Shown: positions 17,223 to 25,722 of the stretch, piece by piece
Numbering within the stretch: position 1 is the stretch's first letter
Layout of the letters: each line of letters starts with the position of its first letter
NCBI RefSeq assembly: GCF_000372745.1
Contig: NZ_KB889629.1
Location: 17,313-81,312, forward strand
From: Embleya scabrispora DSM 41855
GTDB lineage: Bacteria; Actinomycetota; Actinomycetes; Streptomycetales; Streptomycetaceae
DNA length: 64,000 bases
Direction: 5' to 3'
The notes under the pieces: generated by a model
Database searches by the model: none
The model's input: only the letters and a program-made list of their open reading frames with translations
What the model was told of the DNA's origin: nothing
Position numbers and translations under genes: made by a program

Positions 17223-18497
17223 TCACTGCTTGGTCGCGCTCGTGGCCAGCCACTGCGACCAGCTCAGGTTCCACGCGCCGTAGCCGTTGTCGGCCGCTAC
17301 GGTGCGCTCCTTGGAGTTGATCACCTTGACCACGTCACCGCGATCCGCGTGGTCGTAGAACCACTTGGCGTCCTCGGGCGTCATGCTCACGCAGCCGTGG
17401 CTGGTGTTGGCCCGACCGAATGGCGGATTCGCTTTGTCGTACCAGTAGTTGCCGTGCACGAAGGTGCCGGAGGTGGTGATCCGGACCGCCGACGGGACGT
17501 CCGCGATGTCGTACTCCTTGCCCAGGCCCACGGTTGCCGAGTTCATCCGGGTCTGGGTGTACTTCTCCATCACCACCATCACGCCGCCCCAGGTGTCGTA
17601 CTTGGGAGACTCACCCGTGGTGACCTTGGTGGTCTTGACCACCTTGCCGTTCTCGGTCGTGGTCATCGTCTTGGCGGCCACGTCGACGGTGGAGATCCGG
17701 GCGATATTGCCGATCCCGAAGTTGAAGCTCTTGTACTGCTTGGAGCCCGCGCCGCCGCCCAGGTCCACGCCGCGCAGATTGAGGTCGACCTTGACCTTCG
17801 TGCCGGCCTTCCAGTAGTCCTTCGGCCGCCACTCCACGCGCGTGTTGCCGAACCAGTGCCACGCGCCGGCAACCGCCGGAGTGGCGGTGACCTTCATCGC
17901 CTTCTCCGCCTCGGCCTTGTTGGTGATCGGCCGGTCGAAGCGCACCGACACCGGCTGGCCGACCCCGACCGTCCCGCCGTCGGGGAAGATCGACGCGGTC
18001 ACCTCCTTGCCCAGCGTCTGCGTGGTGAACTTGGTGGACACCGTCGTCGGGGTGTTGTCCGCGTTGGTGGCGGTCGTGCTCACCGTGTACTGACCGCCGG
18101 GCGTGAACGGGACCTTCGGCTTCCAGGACTTGCCGTCCGCGGCGAGGGTGCCGTCGACCGGCTCGCCCTTCGCGTTGACCACCTTGACCGCGGTGATCTT
18201 TCCGCCCTCGACCGCGAACGCCAGCGGGTCGCCGAGGTCGACACCGGTCGCGCCGTCCTCGGGGCTCGTGGTCACCTGGGGCGCGGCGCCCTTGGCCGAC
18301 TCCTGGGGCTTGCCCGACTCGGCGCCGCCCGCGGCACCGCCGGTCGCTCCGGGTGTCACCGTGGACCCGCTGCCCGCATTGCTCGTCTTGTCGCCCTTGT
18401 CGTCGCCGCCCAGCAGCCCGCAGGCCCCCGTGAACAGGATCGCGCCGGCGACCAGGACGGCCGGAACGGTGCGCCGTCGCATCGCTTTACCTGCCAC
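17223..18497 (-). CDS. L,D-transpeptidase lipoprotein (YkuD), copy 2
   Basis: 424 residues from a GTG at 18497; an ATG at 18482 is also possible. A lipobox-like FTGAC follows the hydrophobic signal segment, then a Gly/Ser/Thr linker, two Ig-like domains and a YkuD domain with SHGCVSM. The last 150 residues follow copy 1 almost block for block (GAWHWFGN-RVEWRPKDYW, VDLNLRGVDLGGG, NGYGAWNL), showing a duplication with divergence in the linker and first Ig domain. Role as for copy 1, 3-3 peptidoglycan cross-linking. 181 bp separate the two genes, enough for separate promoters. Confidence 0.94.
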   Translation of the reverse strand: MAGKAMRRRTVPAVLVAGAILFTGACGLLGGDDKGDKTSNAGSGSTVTPGATGGAAGGAESGKPQESAKGAAPQVTTSPEDGATGVDLGDPLAFAVEGGKITAVKVVNAKGEPVDGTLAADGKSWKPKVPFTPGGQYTVSTTATNADNTPTTVSTKFTTQTLGKEVTASIFPDGGTVGVGQPVSVRFDRPITNKAEAEKAMKVTATPAVAGAWHWFGNTRVEWRPKDYWKAGTKVKVDLNLRGVDLGGGAGSKQYKSFNFGIGNIARISTVDVAAKTMTTTENGKVVKTTKVTTGESPKYDTWGGVMVVMEKYTQTRMNSATVGLGKEYDIADVPSAVRITTSGTFVHGNYWYDKANPPFGRANTSHGCVSMTPEDAKWFYDHADRGDVVKVINSKERTVAADNGYGAWNLSWSQWLATSATKQ

Positions 18498-19548
18498 GTT
18501 TCGGGGTTCCCTTCAAGCGGATCGAGGAAATGGAGGCCGCGCGATGCGAGTCTCCGCATCATTGACTGTCGTAAGGCCCCTCAGGTTGCTCTCCGAGGGA
18601 TGTGATGTACGTCTCGTATCGAGTGCGGGAACCCGACTTCGAGCCGAGGTCGCAGCCGGGTCGCGGGTGCCTCGGATGCCGATCGGAGGTCGATACGACG
18701 GTAAATGCCCGGGTTCGTGCCCATCACGCGGGCGCCTGGCGGCGAGCGCTCCGGTCGTCGAGGCGGCCCCGGCGCCCGGCTTGCGCGGGCAGCGTTCGCA
18801 AAGGTATAGCGGCGCCGTGCCGCCGCGGAAGCGGAATGCCAGGATATGCGACACAGTGCCGCAAACCGGTGCCGGCCGGTGAAATCGGGCCGATCGTAGT
18901 CGGAGTCGGGTTCGAGTGACCCGGTCCGGTCCCGGGGGCGACTCGGCGCGAGCCCCGCGACGGGCACTCCTGTCCGGCTTCACGCGCCTTTGCCGAACCC
19001 CCCGGGGCCTTCGACGACGTGAGACTGATCACCGTTCGGGCTCGCGCCCGGGGGATCCATTGCTTGAGAGGCTCGAGACGCCCGCTGCGACCGGAGCGCG
19101 CGGCCTCGCGCGATCGGCGGCCGAACCAACCCCGCGACGGCCGGCCCGGGGCGCCGGCGGCGACCCCCGGGTGGGCCGATCGTCGATCCCGGGTTCCCGG
19201 GTCCGTGGAGACCGCCCGGCCGGTCGGTGTGCTGGTGGGGCGGTCGTGCGACGGGAATTCGGCCCGTTCGACGGCCCGCCCCGCGGCGTGGCCCCCGGTC
19301 GGCCGCAGGCTCCCGGTCGAGCCGGCGCCATCGGACGGCGAGCCGCCGCGGCGCGACCGGAGTCGGCTGCCGGAGGCGGTTTCGGCGACCCGATCCGGCT
19401 TGTGCAGAGATGGGTAAGTCGCGGACATATCAGGTCGGTTGACCACACGTCAGGCTACGCCTGCGTCCGGAAGGTCGGTGTTGGGCACGTCCGGATCGGG
19501 CCCGGTAGGCTCACGCCCGACCAGCCCCCGGCAACGAGGATCCGCTTG
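18498..19548. other. About 1-kb region without a convincing gene
   Basis: Open frames exist here on both strands but are Arg/Pro/Ser-rich without family resemblance or good ribosome sites. The region must hold the promoter of the second transpeptidase at its left end and of the conservon at its right end. A weak candidate for the latter is TTGGGC at 19481-19486 with TAGGCT at 19506-19511 (19-bp spacer). No tRNA, repeat or mobile-element remnant was seen. Confidence 0.5.
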
Positions 19549-21063
19549 ATGTCAGCTGCACACATGCCCCCTCGCGCCCGGTCCGAACGACCGCCCATGG
19601 GGCGGACACTGCTCGCCTTCGCGGCCGTGTCGATCATCACCGCAGGCGCGGTCGTGTGGGCGGTGACCGCCGTCGGCTCGAACCACCGCACGGCGGTCGC
19701 GGTGGGCGGCGTGGCGGTCGCGCTCGCACTGGCCATCGCGGTCGCGGCCACCGTGTACGCGATCGGCACCGCGGACCTGCTGCGCGCCCGGATCGCCGAC
19801 ATGGACAACGACGCGGCCCGCTGGAACGACGACAACCGGGACCGGATGTCCGCGTACGAGGCCGAGGCCGCCCAACTCGCCGACGAGACGCTGCCCGCGC
19901 TGGTGGCGCTGCTGCGCGGCGGCGCGTCGGTGGACACCGCGCTCGCCGGCGTACCCGCTCCGCGGCACGAGGCATTGCAGCGCACGCTGGCCACCGTCGC
20001 CCGCGAGGTCGGTCAGGGCGAGCGCATGCGCGCCGCGGCGATGTCCGCGTGTGCGAACGCCGCAGGCCGGGTGCAGGCCCTGTCCACCAGCATGCTGGCG
20101 GACCTGCGCGAGATGGAGGGCCGACACGGCGAGGAGGTGTTCGGCGACCTCCTGCGGTTGGACCACAGCACCGCTCAGGCGGGTCGGCTCGCGGACAGCA
20201 TCGCGGTGCTCACCGGCGCGCGTTCGGGCCGCCGGTGGACCAAGCCGATCGTGATGGAGAGCATCCTGCGCGGTGCGGTCGGTCGGATCAGCGCGTACCA
20301 GCGGGTGCGGGTGCACTCGACCAGCGAGGCGGCGGTGGCCGGCTACGCGGCCGAGGGCGTCATGCACGCGCTCGCCGAACTGATGGACAACGCGACCAAG
20401 TTCTCGCCGCCCTCCGAGCAGGTGCACGTCTACGTCGAGGACGTGCCCGCGGGCGTCGTGGTCACCGTCGAGGACGGCGGCCTGGTGATGGGCGAGTTCG
20501 CCCTGCGTCGGGCGGAACAGGCGGTCGCGGCTCAGTCGTTGGACCTGACCACGCTGTCCGGGACCCGATTGGGTCTGGCCGTGGTCGGTTGTCTGGCCCG
20601 CAAGCACGGGTTGACCGTGTCCTTCCGCCCCTCCTCGCGCGGTGGCACCGGCGTCGTGATGATGATCCCGAGGCAACTGGTCGGCGAGGTTCGCCCCGAG
20701 CCGCGCAAGCGGGCCGTACCCGACGCACGTGCGGCCCAGGCGCGCCCCGTCGAGGCGAAGCCGGTCGAGCCGGCACCGGCGGCCGCGGCGCCCTCGGTCT
20801 TCGAATCGGTGGTCGAGCCGACCCCCGCCGTGTCCGAGTCGGCGCCCGCACCCAGGCTCTCCGGGCTGGCCAAGCGCCGTCCCGGGCAGACCCTGGCCGC
20901 CGCGGCCAAGGCGGCGGAGCGGGGCGAGTCGCGCTCCGACGCCGCCCCGCGAGCGGCCAAGCCACGTCCCGCCCCCGGCGCCCGCTTCGGCGCGTTCCGC
21001 CAGGCGGTCCAGGGCGAACGGCCGGGTCGGGACGTGACGGCGTCCCCCGACGACAATTCCTGA
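19549..21063 (+). CDS. cvnA: Conservon sensor-kinase-like protein CvnA
   Basis: 504 residues from the ATG at 19549 (GAGGA 8 nt upstream). Two closely spaced transmembrane helices (about 20-42 and 47-72) leave almost no external loop, so it lacks the large sensor domain of many CvnA proteins. A helical region leads to an HATPase domain with N-box ELMDNATKFSPP, G1 VEDGG and G2 GTRLGLAVVG. The last 120 residues are a disordered Ala/Pro-rich tail. In conservons, CvnA forms a membrane complex with CvnB-D resembling a bacterial counterpart of eukaryotic G-protein signalling. It is first of five coupled genes. Confidence 0.92.
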   Translation: MSAAHMPPRARSERPPMGRTLLAFAAVSIITAGAVVWAVTAVGSNHRTAVAVGGVAVALALAIAVAATVYAIGTADLLRARIADMDNDAARWNDDNRDRMSAYEAEAAQLADETLPALVALLRGGASVDTALAGVPAPRHEALQRTLATVAREVGQGERMRAAAMSACANAAGRVQALSTSMLADLREMEGRHGEEVFGDLLRLDHSTAQAGRLADSIAVLTGARSGRRWTKPIVMESILRGAVGRISAYQRVRVHSTSEAAVAGYAAEGVMHALAELMDNATKFSPPSEQVHVYVEDVPAGVVVTVEDGGLVMGEFALRRAEQAVAAQSLDLTTLSGTRLGLAVVGCLARKHGLTVSFRPSSRGGTGVVMMIPRQLVGEVRPEPRKRAVPDARAAQARPVEAKPVEPAPAAAAPSVFESVVEPTPAVSESAPAPRLSGLAKRRPGQTLAAAAKAAERGESRSDAAPRAAKPRPAPGARFGAFRQAVQGERPGRDVTASPDDNS

Positions 21064-21146
21064 TCACCCCATCGCCGGGTCGTACGCAACGAGAGAACGG
21101 AGGCGGGGGTCGGCCATCCGAACCGGATGTCCACCTCGGAAGCCCT

Positions 21147-21611
21147 ATGAGCGCAACAGCACACGGCACCGACGCACAGCGGATCGGCACCCAGCGGCAG
21201 CCCGAGCGTGACCTCGACTGGCTGCTGGAGAACCTGATCGAGCGCACCCCGGGCACCCGGCACTCGCTGGTGTTGTCCAAGGACGGCCTCAAGTTGTGCC
21301 GTACCGCCGAACTGACGGTGGATCAGGCGGACCAACTCGCGGCCATAGCGTCCGGCATCCAGAGCCTGTCGCACGGCGCCTCGATCGAGTTCGGCGACGG
21401 CAGCGGCGGCGTCCGGCAGTCGATGACCGAGTTCCACGGCGGCATCCTGTTCATCGTCGAGGCGGGCGAGGGCGCCCACCTCGCGGTGATCGCGGACGAC
21501 GACGCGGACGCCGGCGTGGTCGGCCACAACATGAACGAACTGGTCGAACAGATCGGCGAGTACCTGAGCACGCCGGCCCGGGAGTTCGACGAAGGCGGCC
21601 GATCGGCATGA
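21147..21611 (+). CDS. cvnB: Roadblock/LC7 protein CvnB
   Basis: 154 residues from the ATG at 21147. A roadblock/LC7 domain spans about residues 22-135 (DWLLENLIERTPGTRHSLVLSKDGL; LAAIASGIQSLSHGASIEFG). Such proteins regulate small GTPases, related to MglB. Its stop overlaps the CvnC start (ATGA), so translation is coupled; expected partners are CvnA and the GTPase CvnD. Confidence 0.95.
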   Translation: MSATAHGTDAQRIGTQRQPERDLDWLLENLIERTPGTRHSLVLSKDGLKLCRTAELTVDQADQLAAIASGIQSLSHGASIEFGDGSGGVRQSMTEFHGGILFIVEAGEGAHLAVIADDDADAGVVGHNMNELVEQIGEYLSTPAREFDEGGRSA

Positions 21612-21967
21612 TCCGGCGGCCAGTCGACAGCGGGGACCCGGACCGGCTGTACACGGTCACCAACGGCCGGACACGCGCCAACGAGGACGCGTTCGACCTG
21701 GTCACGCTGATCGTCAGCGAGTGCGAACCGAGCCCGGGCATGCAGTCCGAGCACGTCCGGATCCTGCGGATGTGCGATCGCCCCACCGCCGTCGTGGAGA
21801 TCGCCGCCGAACTGGGCCTGCCCGTGGGCGTGGTGAAGATCCTGCTGTGCGACCTGCTCGACACGGGGCGGATCACCGCGCGGCACCCGCGCACCTCCCC
21901 GCGCCGGGCGCAACTACCCGATACCGAGATCCTGAAGCAGGTGCTCGTTGGACTCCACAACCTCTGA
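21608..21967 (+). CDS. cvnC: DUF742 protein CvnC
   Basis: 119 residues from the ATG at 21608 overlapping the cvnB stop. DUF742 with VRPxxxxxGRT-type N-terminal strand (IRRPV ... YTVTNGRTRAN) and a winged-helix-like C-terminal half (RPTAVVEIAAELGLPVGVVKILLCDLLDTGRI). A fixed component of conservons; it may bind nucleic acid or act as an adaptor. Confidence 0.95.
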   Translation: MIRRPVDSGDPDRLYTVTNGRTRANEDAFDLVTLIVSECEPSPGMQSEHVRILRMCDRPTAVVEIAAELGLPVGVVKILLCDLLDTGRITARHPRTSPRRAQLPDTEILKQVLVGLHNL

Positions 21968-22571
21968 GCTCGCCACGTCCGAGCCGGCCGTTCGTACCCC
22001 CTTGGCGAGCACCGCGCGCGACGGGCTCAAGATCGCCATCGTGGGCGGGTTCGGCGTCGGCAAGACGACGATGGTGCGCTCGGTGAGCGAGATCCGTCCG
22101 CTCAACACCGAGGAGACGATGACCCGGGCGGGCGTGGGCATCGACGACGCGCGCAGCGCGGACGGCAAGACCACGACCACGGTCGCCTTCGACTTCGGCC
22201 GGATCTCGCTCAACGACGAGATGGTGCTCTACCTGTTCGGCGCGCCCGGCCAGGAGCGCTTCTGGTTCCTGTGGGACCGGCTGTTCTCGGGCACGCTCGG
22301 CGCGGTCGTACTGGTGGATCCCAGGCGTCTGGAGGACTCCTGGTACGCGATCGACCGGCTGGAGCACCACGGCACGCCGTTCGTGCTCGCCCGCAACAAC
22401 TTCGGCCCGCCCGAGTACACGCTGGACGAGGTGCGCGAGGCGTTGTCGCTGCCCGCACAGATACCGATGGTCGACTGCGACGCGCGCAGTCGGGAGTCCA
22501 GCAAGGCCGTGTTGATCGCGTTGGTGAACCACCTCTACACGTTGTCTGCCGCCCGGGAGCGCGCCCTGTGA
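21948..22571 (+). CDS. cvnD: Conservon small GTPase CvnD
   Basis: 207 residues from a TTG at 21948, which overlaps cvnC by 20 bp and has AGCAGG upstream; no in-frame ATG or GTG fits better. GTPase motifs are the P-loop GGFGVGKTT (about residues 33-41), the switch region TTTTVAFDFGRI, and G3 FGAPGQERF, typical of the MglA/Arf-like ATP/GTP-binding family. It should cycle between GTP and GDP under control of CvnB and signal from the CvnA complex. Confidence 0.95.
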   Translation: MDSTTSELATSEPAVRTPLASTARDGLKIAIVGGFGVGKTTMVRSVSEIRPLNTEETMTRAGVGIDDARSADGKTTTTVAFDFGRISLNDEMVLYLFGAPGQERFWFLWDRLFSGTLGAVVLVDPRRLEDSWYAIDRLEHHGTPFVLARNNFGPPEYTLDEVREALSLPAQIPMVDCDARSRESSKAVLIALVNHLYTLSAARERAL

Positions 22572-23863
22572 CCACGCCTTCGGACCTCAACGACCCGAAC
22601 GCCCCCGCGCCGCCCCAGGGTTGCCCGGCGCATGCGGGCGGCGGGTCGCTGGATGCCTCGCACGCGCAGGCCGAGCGGTTGTCCGGCCCGGGTCTGTGGC
22701 AGGACCCGCATCGGATGTATCGCAAGCTGCGGCAGGAGCACGGCTCGGTGGCGCCGATCCTGCTCGACGGCGACATCCCCGCGTGGTTCGTGCTCGGTTA
22801 CCGCGAGGTGCACCATGTGACCGCGAACGACCAGCTGTTCGCCCGCGACTCGCGGCGCTGGCACGCGTGGGACAAGATCGCGCCGGACTGGCCGCTGATG
22901 CCGTTCGTCGGCTACCAGCCGTCGGTGATGTTCACCGAGGGGCCCGAACACCGGCGCCGCTCCGGGGCGATCAGCGACGCGCTCGCGGCGGTGGATCAGT
23001 TCGAGCTGCGCGCCCAGGCGGAGCGGATCGCGGACCACCTGGTCGACGAGTTCGCCGGGGTCGGCGAGGCCGAGTTGATGGCCGACTACGCGCACCGGCT
23101 GCCCTCGCTCGTGGTGGCCGGGCTGTTCGGGCTGCCCGAGCAGGAGACCCCGGCGCTGGTGCAGGACCTGGCCGGCTCGCTGGACGGCGGCGACGGCGCG
23201 GTCGAGGCGTACCTGCGGGTACGGGCCACGATGGCCCGGCTGCTGGAGCGCAAGCGGGAACGCCCGGGCGCCGACGTGCCCTCGCGGCTGCTGGCGCACC
23301 CGGCCGGGTTGGCCGAGGAGGAACTGATCCAGGACATGCTCGTGGTGATGGCCGCCGCCCAACAGCCCACCGCGAACTGGATCGGCAACACGCTGCGGCT
23401 GATGTTGACCGACGACCGCTTCGCGCTGACCCTGTTCGGCGGCCGGCGCAGCGTCGGTCAGGCGCTGAACGAGGTGTTGTGGGAGGACACGCCCACGCAG
23501 AACTTCATCGGCCGTTGGGCGGTGCGCGCGACGGTGCTCGGTGGGCAGAAGATCAAGGCGGGCGACCTGCTCGTGCTCGGTCTGTCGGCGGCCAACACCG
23601 ACCCGCAGGTGCGCCCGGACTCCTACGTCGGCGCCGCGGGCAACAACGCGCACATGTCCTTCAGCCACGGCGAGCACCGCTGCCCCTACCCGGCCCCGGA
23701 GTTGGCCGAGGTGATCGCGCGCGCCGCGATCGAGGTGCTGCTCGACCGGTTGCCGGACGTCAACCTCTCGGTGCCCACCCGGGAACTGGTCTGGCGCGAC
23801 TCGGTGTGGATGCGCGGCCTGGAGAACCTCCCGGTCGAGTTCACCCCCGCGTACGTGGGCTGA
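22568..23863 (+). CDS. Conservon cytochrome P450, CYP157-like, lacking ExxR
   Basis: 431 residues from a GTG at 22568 overlapping the cvnD stop (GTGA). The heme-ligand region FSHGEHRCPYPA is intact, so heme binding by the Cys is expected. Two otherwise near-invariant features are changed: the K-helix reads NEVLWED (Arg of ExxR replaced by Trp), and the I-helix reads AAQQPTANW in place of AG-x-(D/E)-T-T, removing the acid-alcohol pair. Loss of ExxR is known for CYP157 proteins of Streptomyces conservons. The enzyme may use unusual chemistry or act as a heme sensor within the conservon rather than as a standard monooxygenase. Confidence 0.93.
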   Translation: MTTPSDLNDPNAPAPPQGCPAHAGGGSLDASHAQAERLSGPGLWQDPHRMYRKLRQEHGSVAPILLDGDIPAWFVLGYREVHHVTANDQLFARDSRRWHAWDKIAPDWPLMPFVGYQPSVMFTEGPEHRRRSGAISDALAAVDQFELRAQAERIADHLVDEFAGVGEAELMADYAHRLPSLVVAGLFGLPEQETPALVQDLAGSLDGGDGAVEAYLRVRATMARLLERKRERPGADVPSRLLAHPAGLAEEELIQDMLVVMAAAQQPTANWIGNTLRLMLTDDRFALTLFGGRRSVGQALNEVLWEDTPTQNFIGRWAVRATVLGGQKIKAGDLLVLGLSAANTDPQVRPDSYVGAAGNNAHMSFSHGEHRCPYPAPELAEVIARAAIEVLLDRLPDVNLSVPTRELVWRDSVWMRGLENLPVEFTPAYVG

Positions 23864-23870
23864 TCCCGGG

Positions 23871-23907
23871 CCGGTTCGGGGCGGGCGAGGCGCCCGCCCC
23901 GAACCGG
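23871..23907. terminator. Bidirectional hairpin between the two convergent P450 genes
   Basis: A perfect 17-bp stem (CCGGTTCGGGGCGGGCG at 23871-23887 and its complement at 23891-23907) closed by a 3-nt loop, placed between the two stop codons. Confidence 0.8.
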
Positions 23908-23909
23908 AC

Positions 23910-25124
23910 TCAGGCCACCGGCGTGAAGGTCACCGGCAGCGCGACCGGACCGCGGGTGAACACGCCCTTCTCCGCGGGCGCGAACCCCGGCGCGAAGGCC
24001 AGGTCGGGCATCGCGTCGAGGAGTTGGTTGGTGCCGACCTCGACCTCGGCGACCGCGAGCAGCGCGCCGACGCAAAAGTGCCGGCCGAGCGCGAAGGACA
24101 GGTGGTCGGCCGCCGCGGAGAACGCCGTCTTGGCGGTCAGGTCCTCGCGGAAGATGTCGAACCGGTCGGGGTGCGCGAAGCGCCGGTCGTCGCGGTTGGC
24201 CGCCCCGATCAGGCACGTGAGCGTGCTGCCGGCGGGCACCACGCCGCCGCTGAGTTCGACGTCCTCGGCGGGCTGGCGCATGATCATGTGCACCGGCGGC
24301 GAAAAGCGCAGCGTCTCCGCGAAGGCCCGCGGGATCAGCGACCGGTCCGCGCGTACCGCGGCGAGTTGCTCGGGGTGTTCGAGCAGGTTCTTGAACAGGC
24401 TCGCGATCGCCTTGTCGGTCGTCTCGCCGCCGGCGGCCAGGAGCAGGCTGCAGAACGCCTTGATGTCCTCGTCGCTCATCCGGGTGCCGTCGATCTCGGC
24501 CAGGCACAGCGTGGACAGCAGGTCGGTCCCCGGGTTCGCGCGCCGCTCGGCGATCAGCGGCAGCAGGTACGCGGCGAACTCCTCGCGCGTGCGCAGCCCG
24601 GCCGCGGCCACGTCGGGGTCCTGGCTCAGGTTGCCCAGGAACGCGATGACCGACGTGTACCAGCCCCGGAAGCGCTCGTGGTCGGCCTGGTCCAGGCCGA
24701 GCATGTCCGCGATCACATCGACCGGGAAGCGCTGCGCGAACTCCGGGACCAGGTCCACCGATCCGCGCTCGCGGAAGGTGTCCACGAGCCGCCGGGCATT
24801 GCGCTCGATCACCGGCATGAACGTTTCCTGAAGGGTGTTGCCGCGAAAGGCCGGTGCCACCAGCGCGCGCCGCACCGAGTGTTCGCGCCCGCTCATCTGC
24901 AGGATGGTCCGCCCGTGCACGGGCTCCAACTGCCAGTCGTAGTTGTCGGTGGTGAACACCGGCTCCTTGAAAGCCCGTTCCAGGTCCGCGTAGCGCGAGA
25001 TGATCCAACTTTGCATGCCTTCGTGCCACAACAACGGGTGTTCGTCGCGCATGTTCCGGTAGAGCGGATACGGATCGGCCGCGAACTCGGGCGAAAGTAT
25101 GTCCGGCGCACCCAGAGTGGTCAT
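23910..25124 (-). CDS. Cytochrome P450
   Basis: 404 residues from the ATG at 25124, with AGGGGA 5 nt upstream. All standard motifs are present: I-helix LAAGGETTDKA, K-helix ETLR, and heme loop FALGRHFCVGALLA. The substrate-recognition parts resemble bacterial class I P450s acting on terpenoids, sterols or fatty acids, but the substrate is not predictable. No ferredoxin gene is nearby. It is convergent with, and independent of, the conservon P450; unlike that protein it should be a normal monooxygenase. Confidence 0.93.
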   Translation of the reverse strand: MTTLGAPDILSPEFAADPYPLYRNMRDEHPLLWHEGMQSWIISRYADLERAFKEPVFTTDNYDWQLEPVHGRTILQMSGREHSVRRALVAPAFRGNTLQETFMPVIERNARRLVDTFRERGSVDLVPEFAQRFPVDVIADMLGLDQADHERFRGWYTSVIAFLGNLSQDPDVAAAGLRTREEFAAYLLPLIAERRANPGTDLLSTLCLAEIDGTRMSDEDIKAFCSLLLAAGGETTDKAIASLFKNLLEHPEQLAAVRADRSLIPRAFAETLRFSPPVHMIMRQPAEDVELSGGVVPAGSTLTCLIGAANRDDRRFAHPDRFDIFREDLTAKTAFSAAADHLSFALGRHFCVGALLAVAEVEVGTNQLLDAMPDLAFAPGFAPAEKGVFTRGPVALPVTFTPVA

Positions 25125-25343
25125 CGAATCCCCTTGTCCCACAACGCAATCGAAGATCATCAACCAACCCGTCCAGGCTATGGACGACGACACCCGGGGT
25201 CCACCCCCGTCCATGCGGTGGCGTATTCACCGAGCCATTCACCGATGCGAACACGTGTTCCCGTGACAACGGCCGAAAAGCGGGCCGAAACATGGAGAGG
25301 CCGACATCCGGATGCGCGGGCCGACGCGTGGAAATGGCAAAAC

Positions 25344-25381
25344 GGCGATGGGGCCCTCGGTGAACCGAGGGCCCCATCGCC
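25344..25381 (-). terminator. Terminator of tRNA-Lys
   Basis: 17-bp perfect stem (25344-25360 with 25365-25381) and a 4-nt loop, followed on the minus strand by GTTTTGCC. It lies just past the 3' end of the tRNA. Confidence 0.88.
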
Positions 25382-25393
25382 GCTTTGCGAGGT

Positions 25394-25466
25394 GCGCCGC
25401 CAGGGACTCGAACCCCGGACCCGCTGATTAAGAGTCAGCTGCTCTAACCAACTGAGCTAGCGGCGC
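25394..25466 (-). tRNA. tRNA-Lys(CUU)
   Basis: 73-nt cloverleaf. Acceptor GCGCCGC pairs with GCGGCGC; the D-arm reads TAGCTCAGTTGGTTAGAGC; the anticodon loop CTCTTAA gives CTT; the T-loop is TTCGAGT. CCA is not encoded. It reads codon AAG, the dominant lysine codon at this GC content. Confidence 0.97.
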
Positions 25467-25722
25467 TTGCGTTGCGTGGGAAACATTAGCAGGGGTCGGC
25501 GGTGATCGAAAATCGACACCCTTGGACACGCTCGACCGGCGGTCGGGGGCGCGCGCGGAGCGTATCGAGGGCGCGCAAGGTCCCCCGTAGGACTTCTTCG
25601 AGGACACGGGGAGGACGCCCTTTTCCGGACATCCGCAAAGAGGTCCCCCGGCCCCTCTTACGGCGGGTACCGTCGGCATCACAGCCTGCACAGCACACCG
25701 CACGTCGTAACCGGGAGGGCCG

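Noticed and set aside
18724-19446. 240-residue minus-strand frame in the gene-free region
   Set aside because: Arg/Ser/Pro-rich, no ribosome site and no recognisable domain.
22568-23863. Conservon P450 as a pseudogene because motifs are missing
   Set aside because: The frame is full length, coupled to cvnD and keeps the heme Cys loop; loss of ExxR is known in CYP157 proteins.
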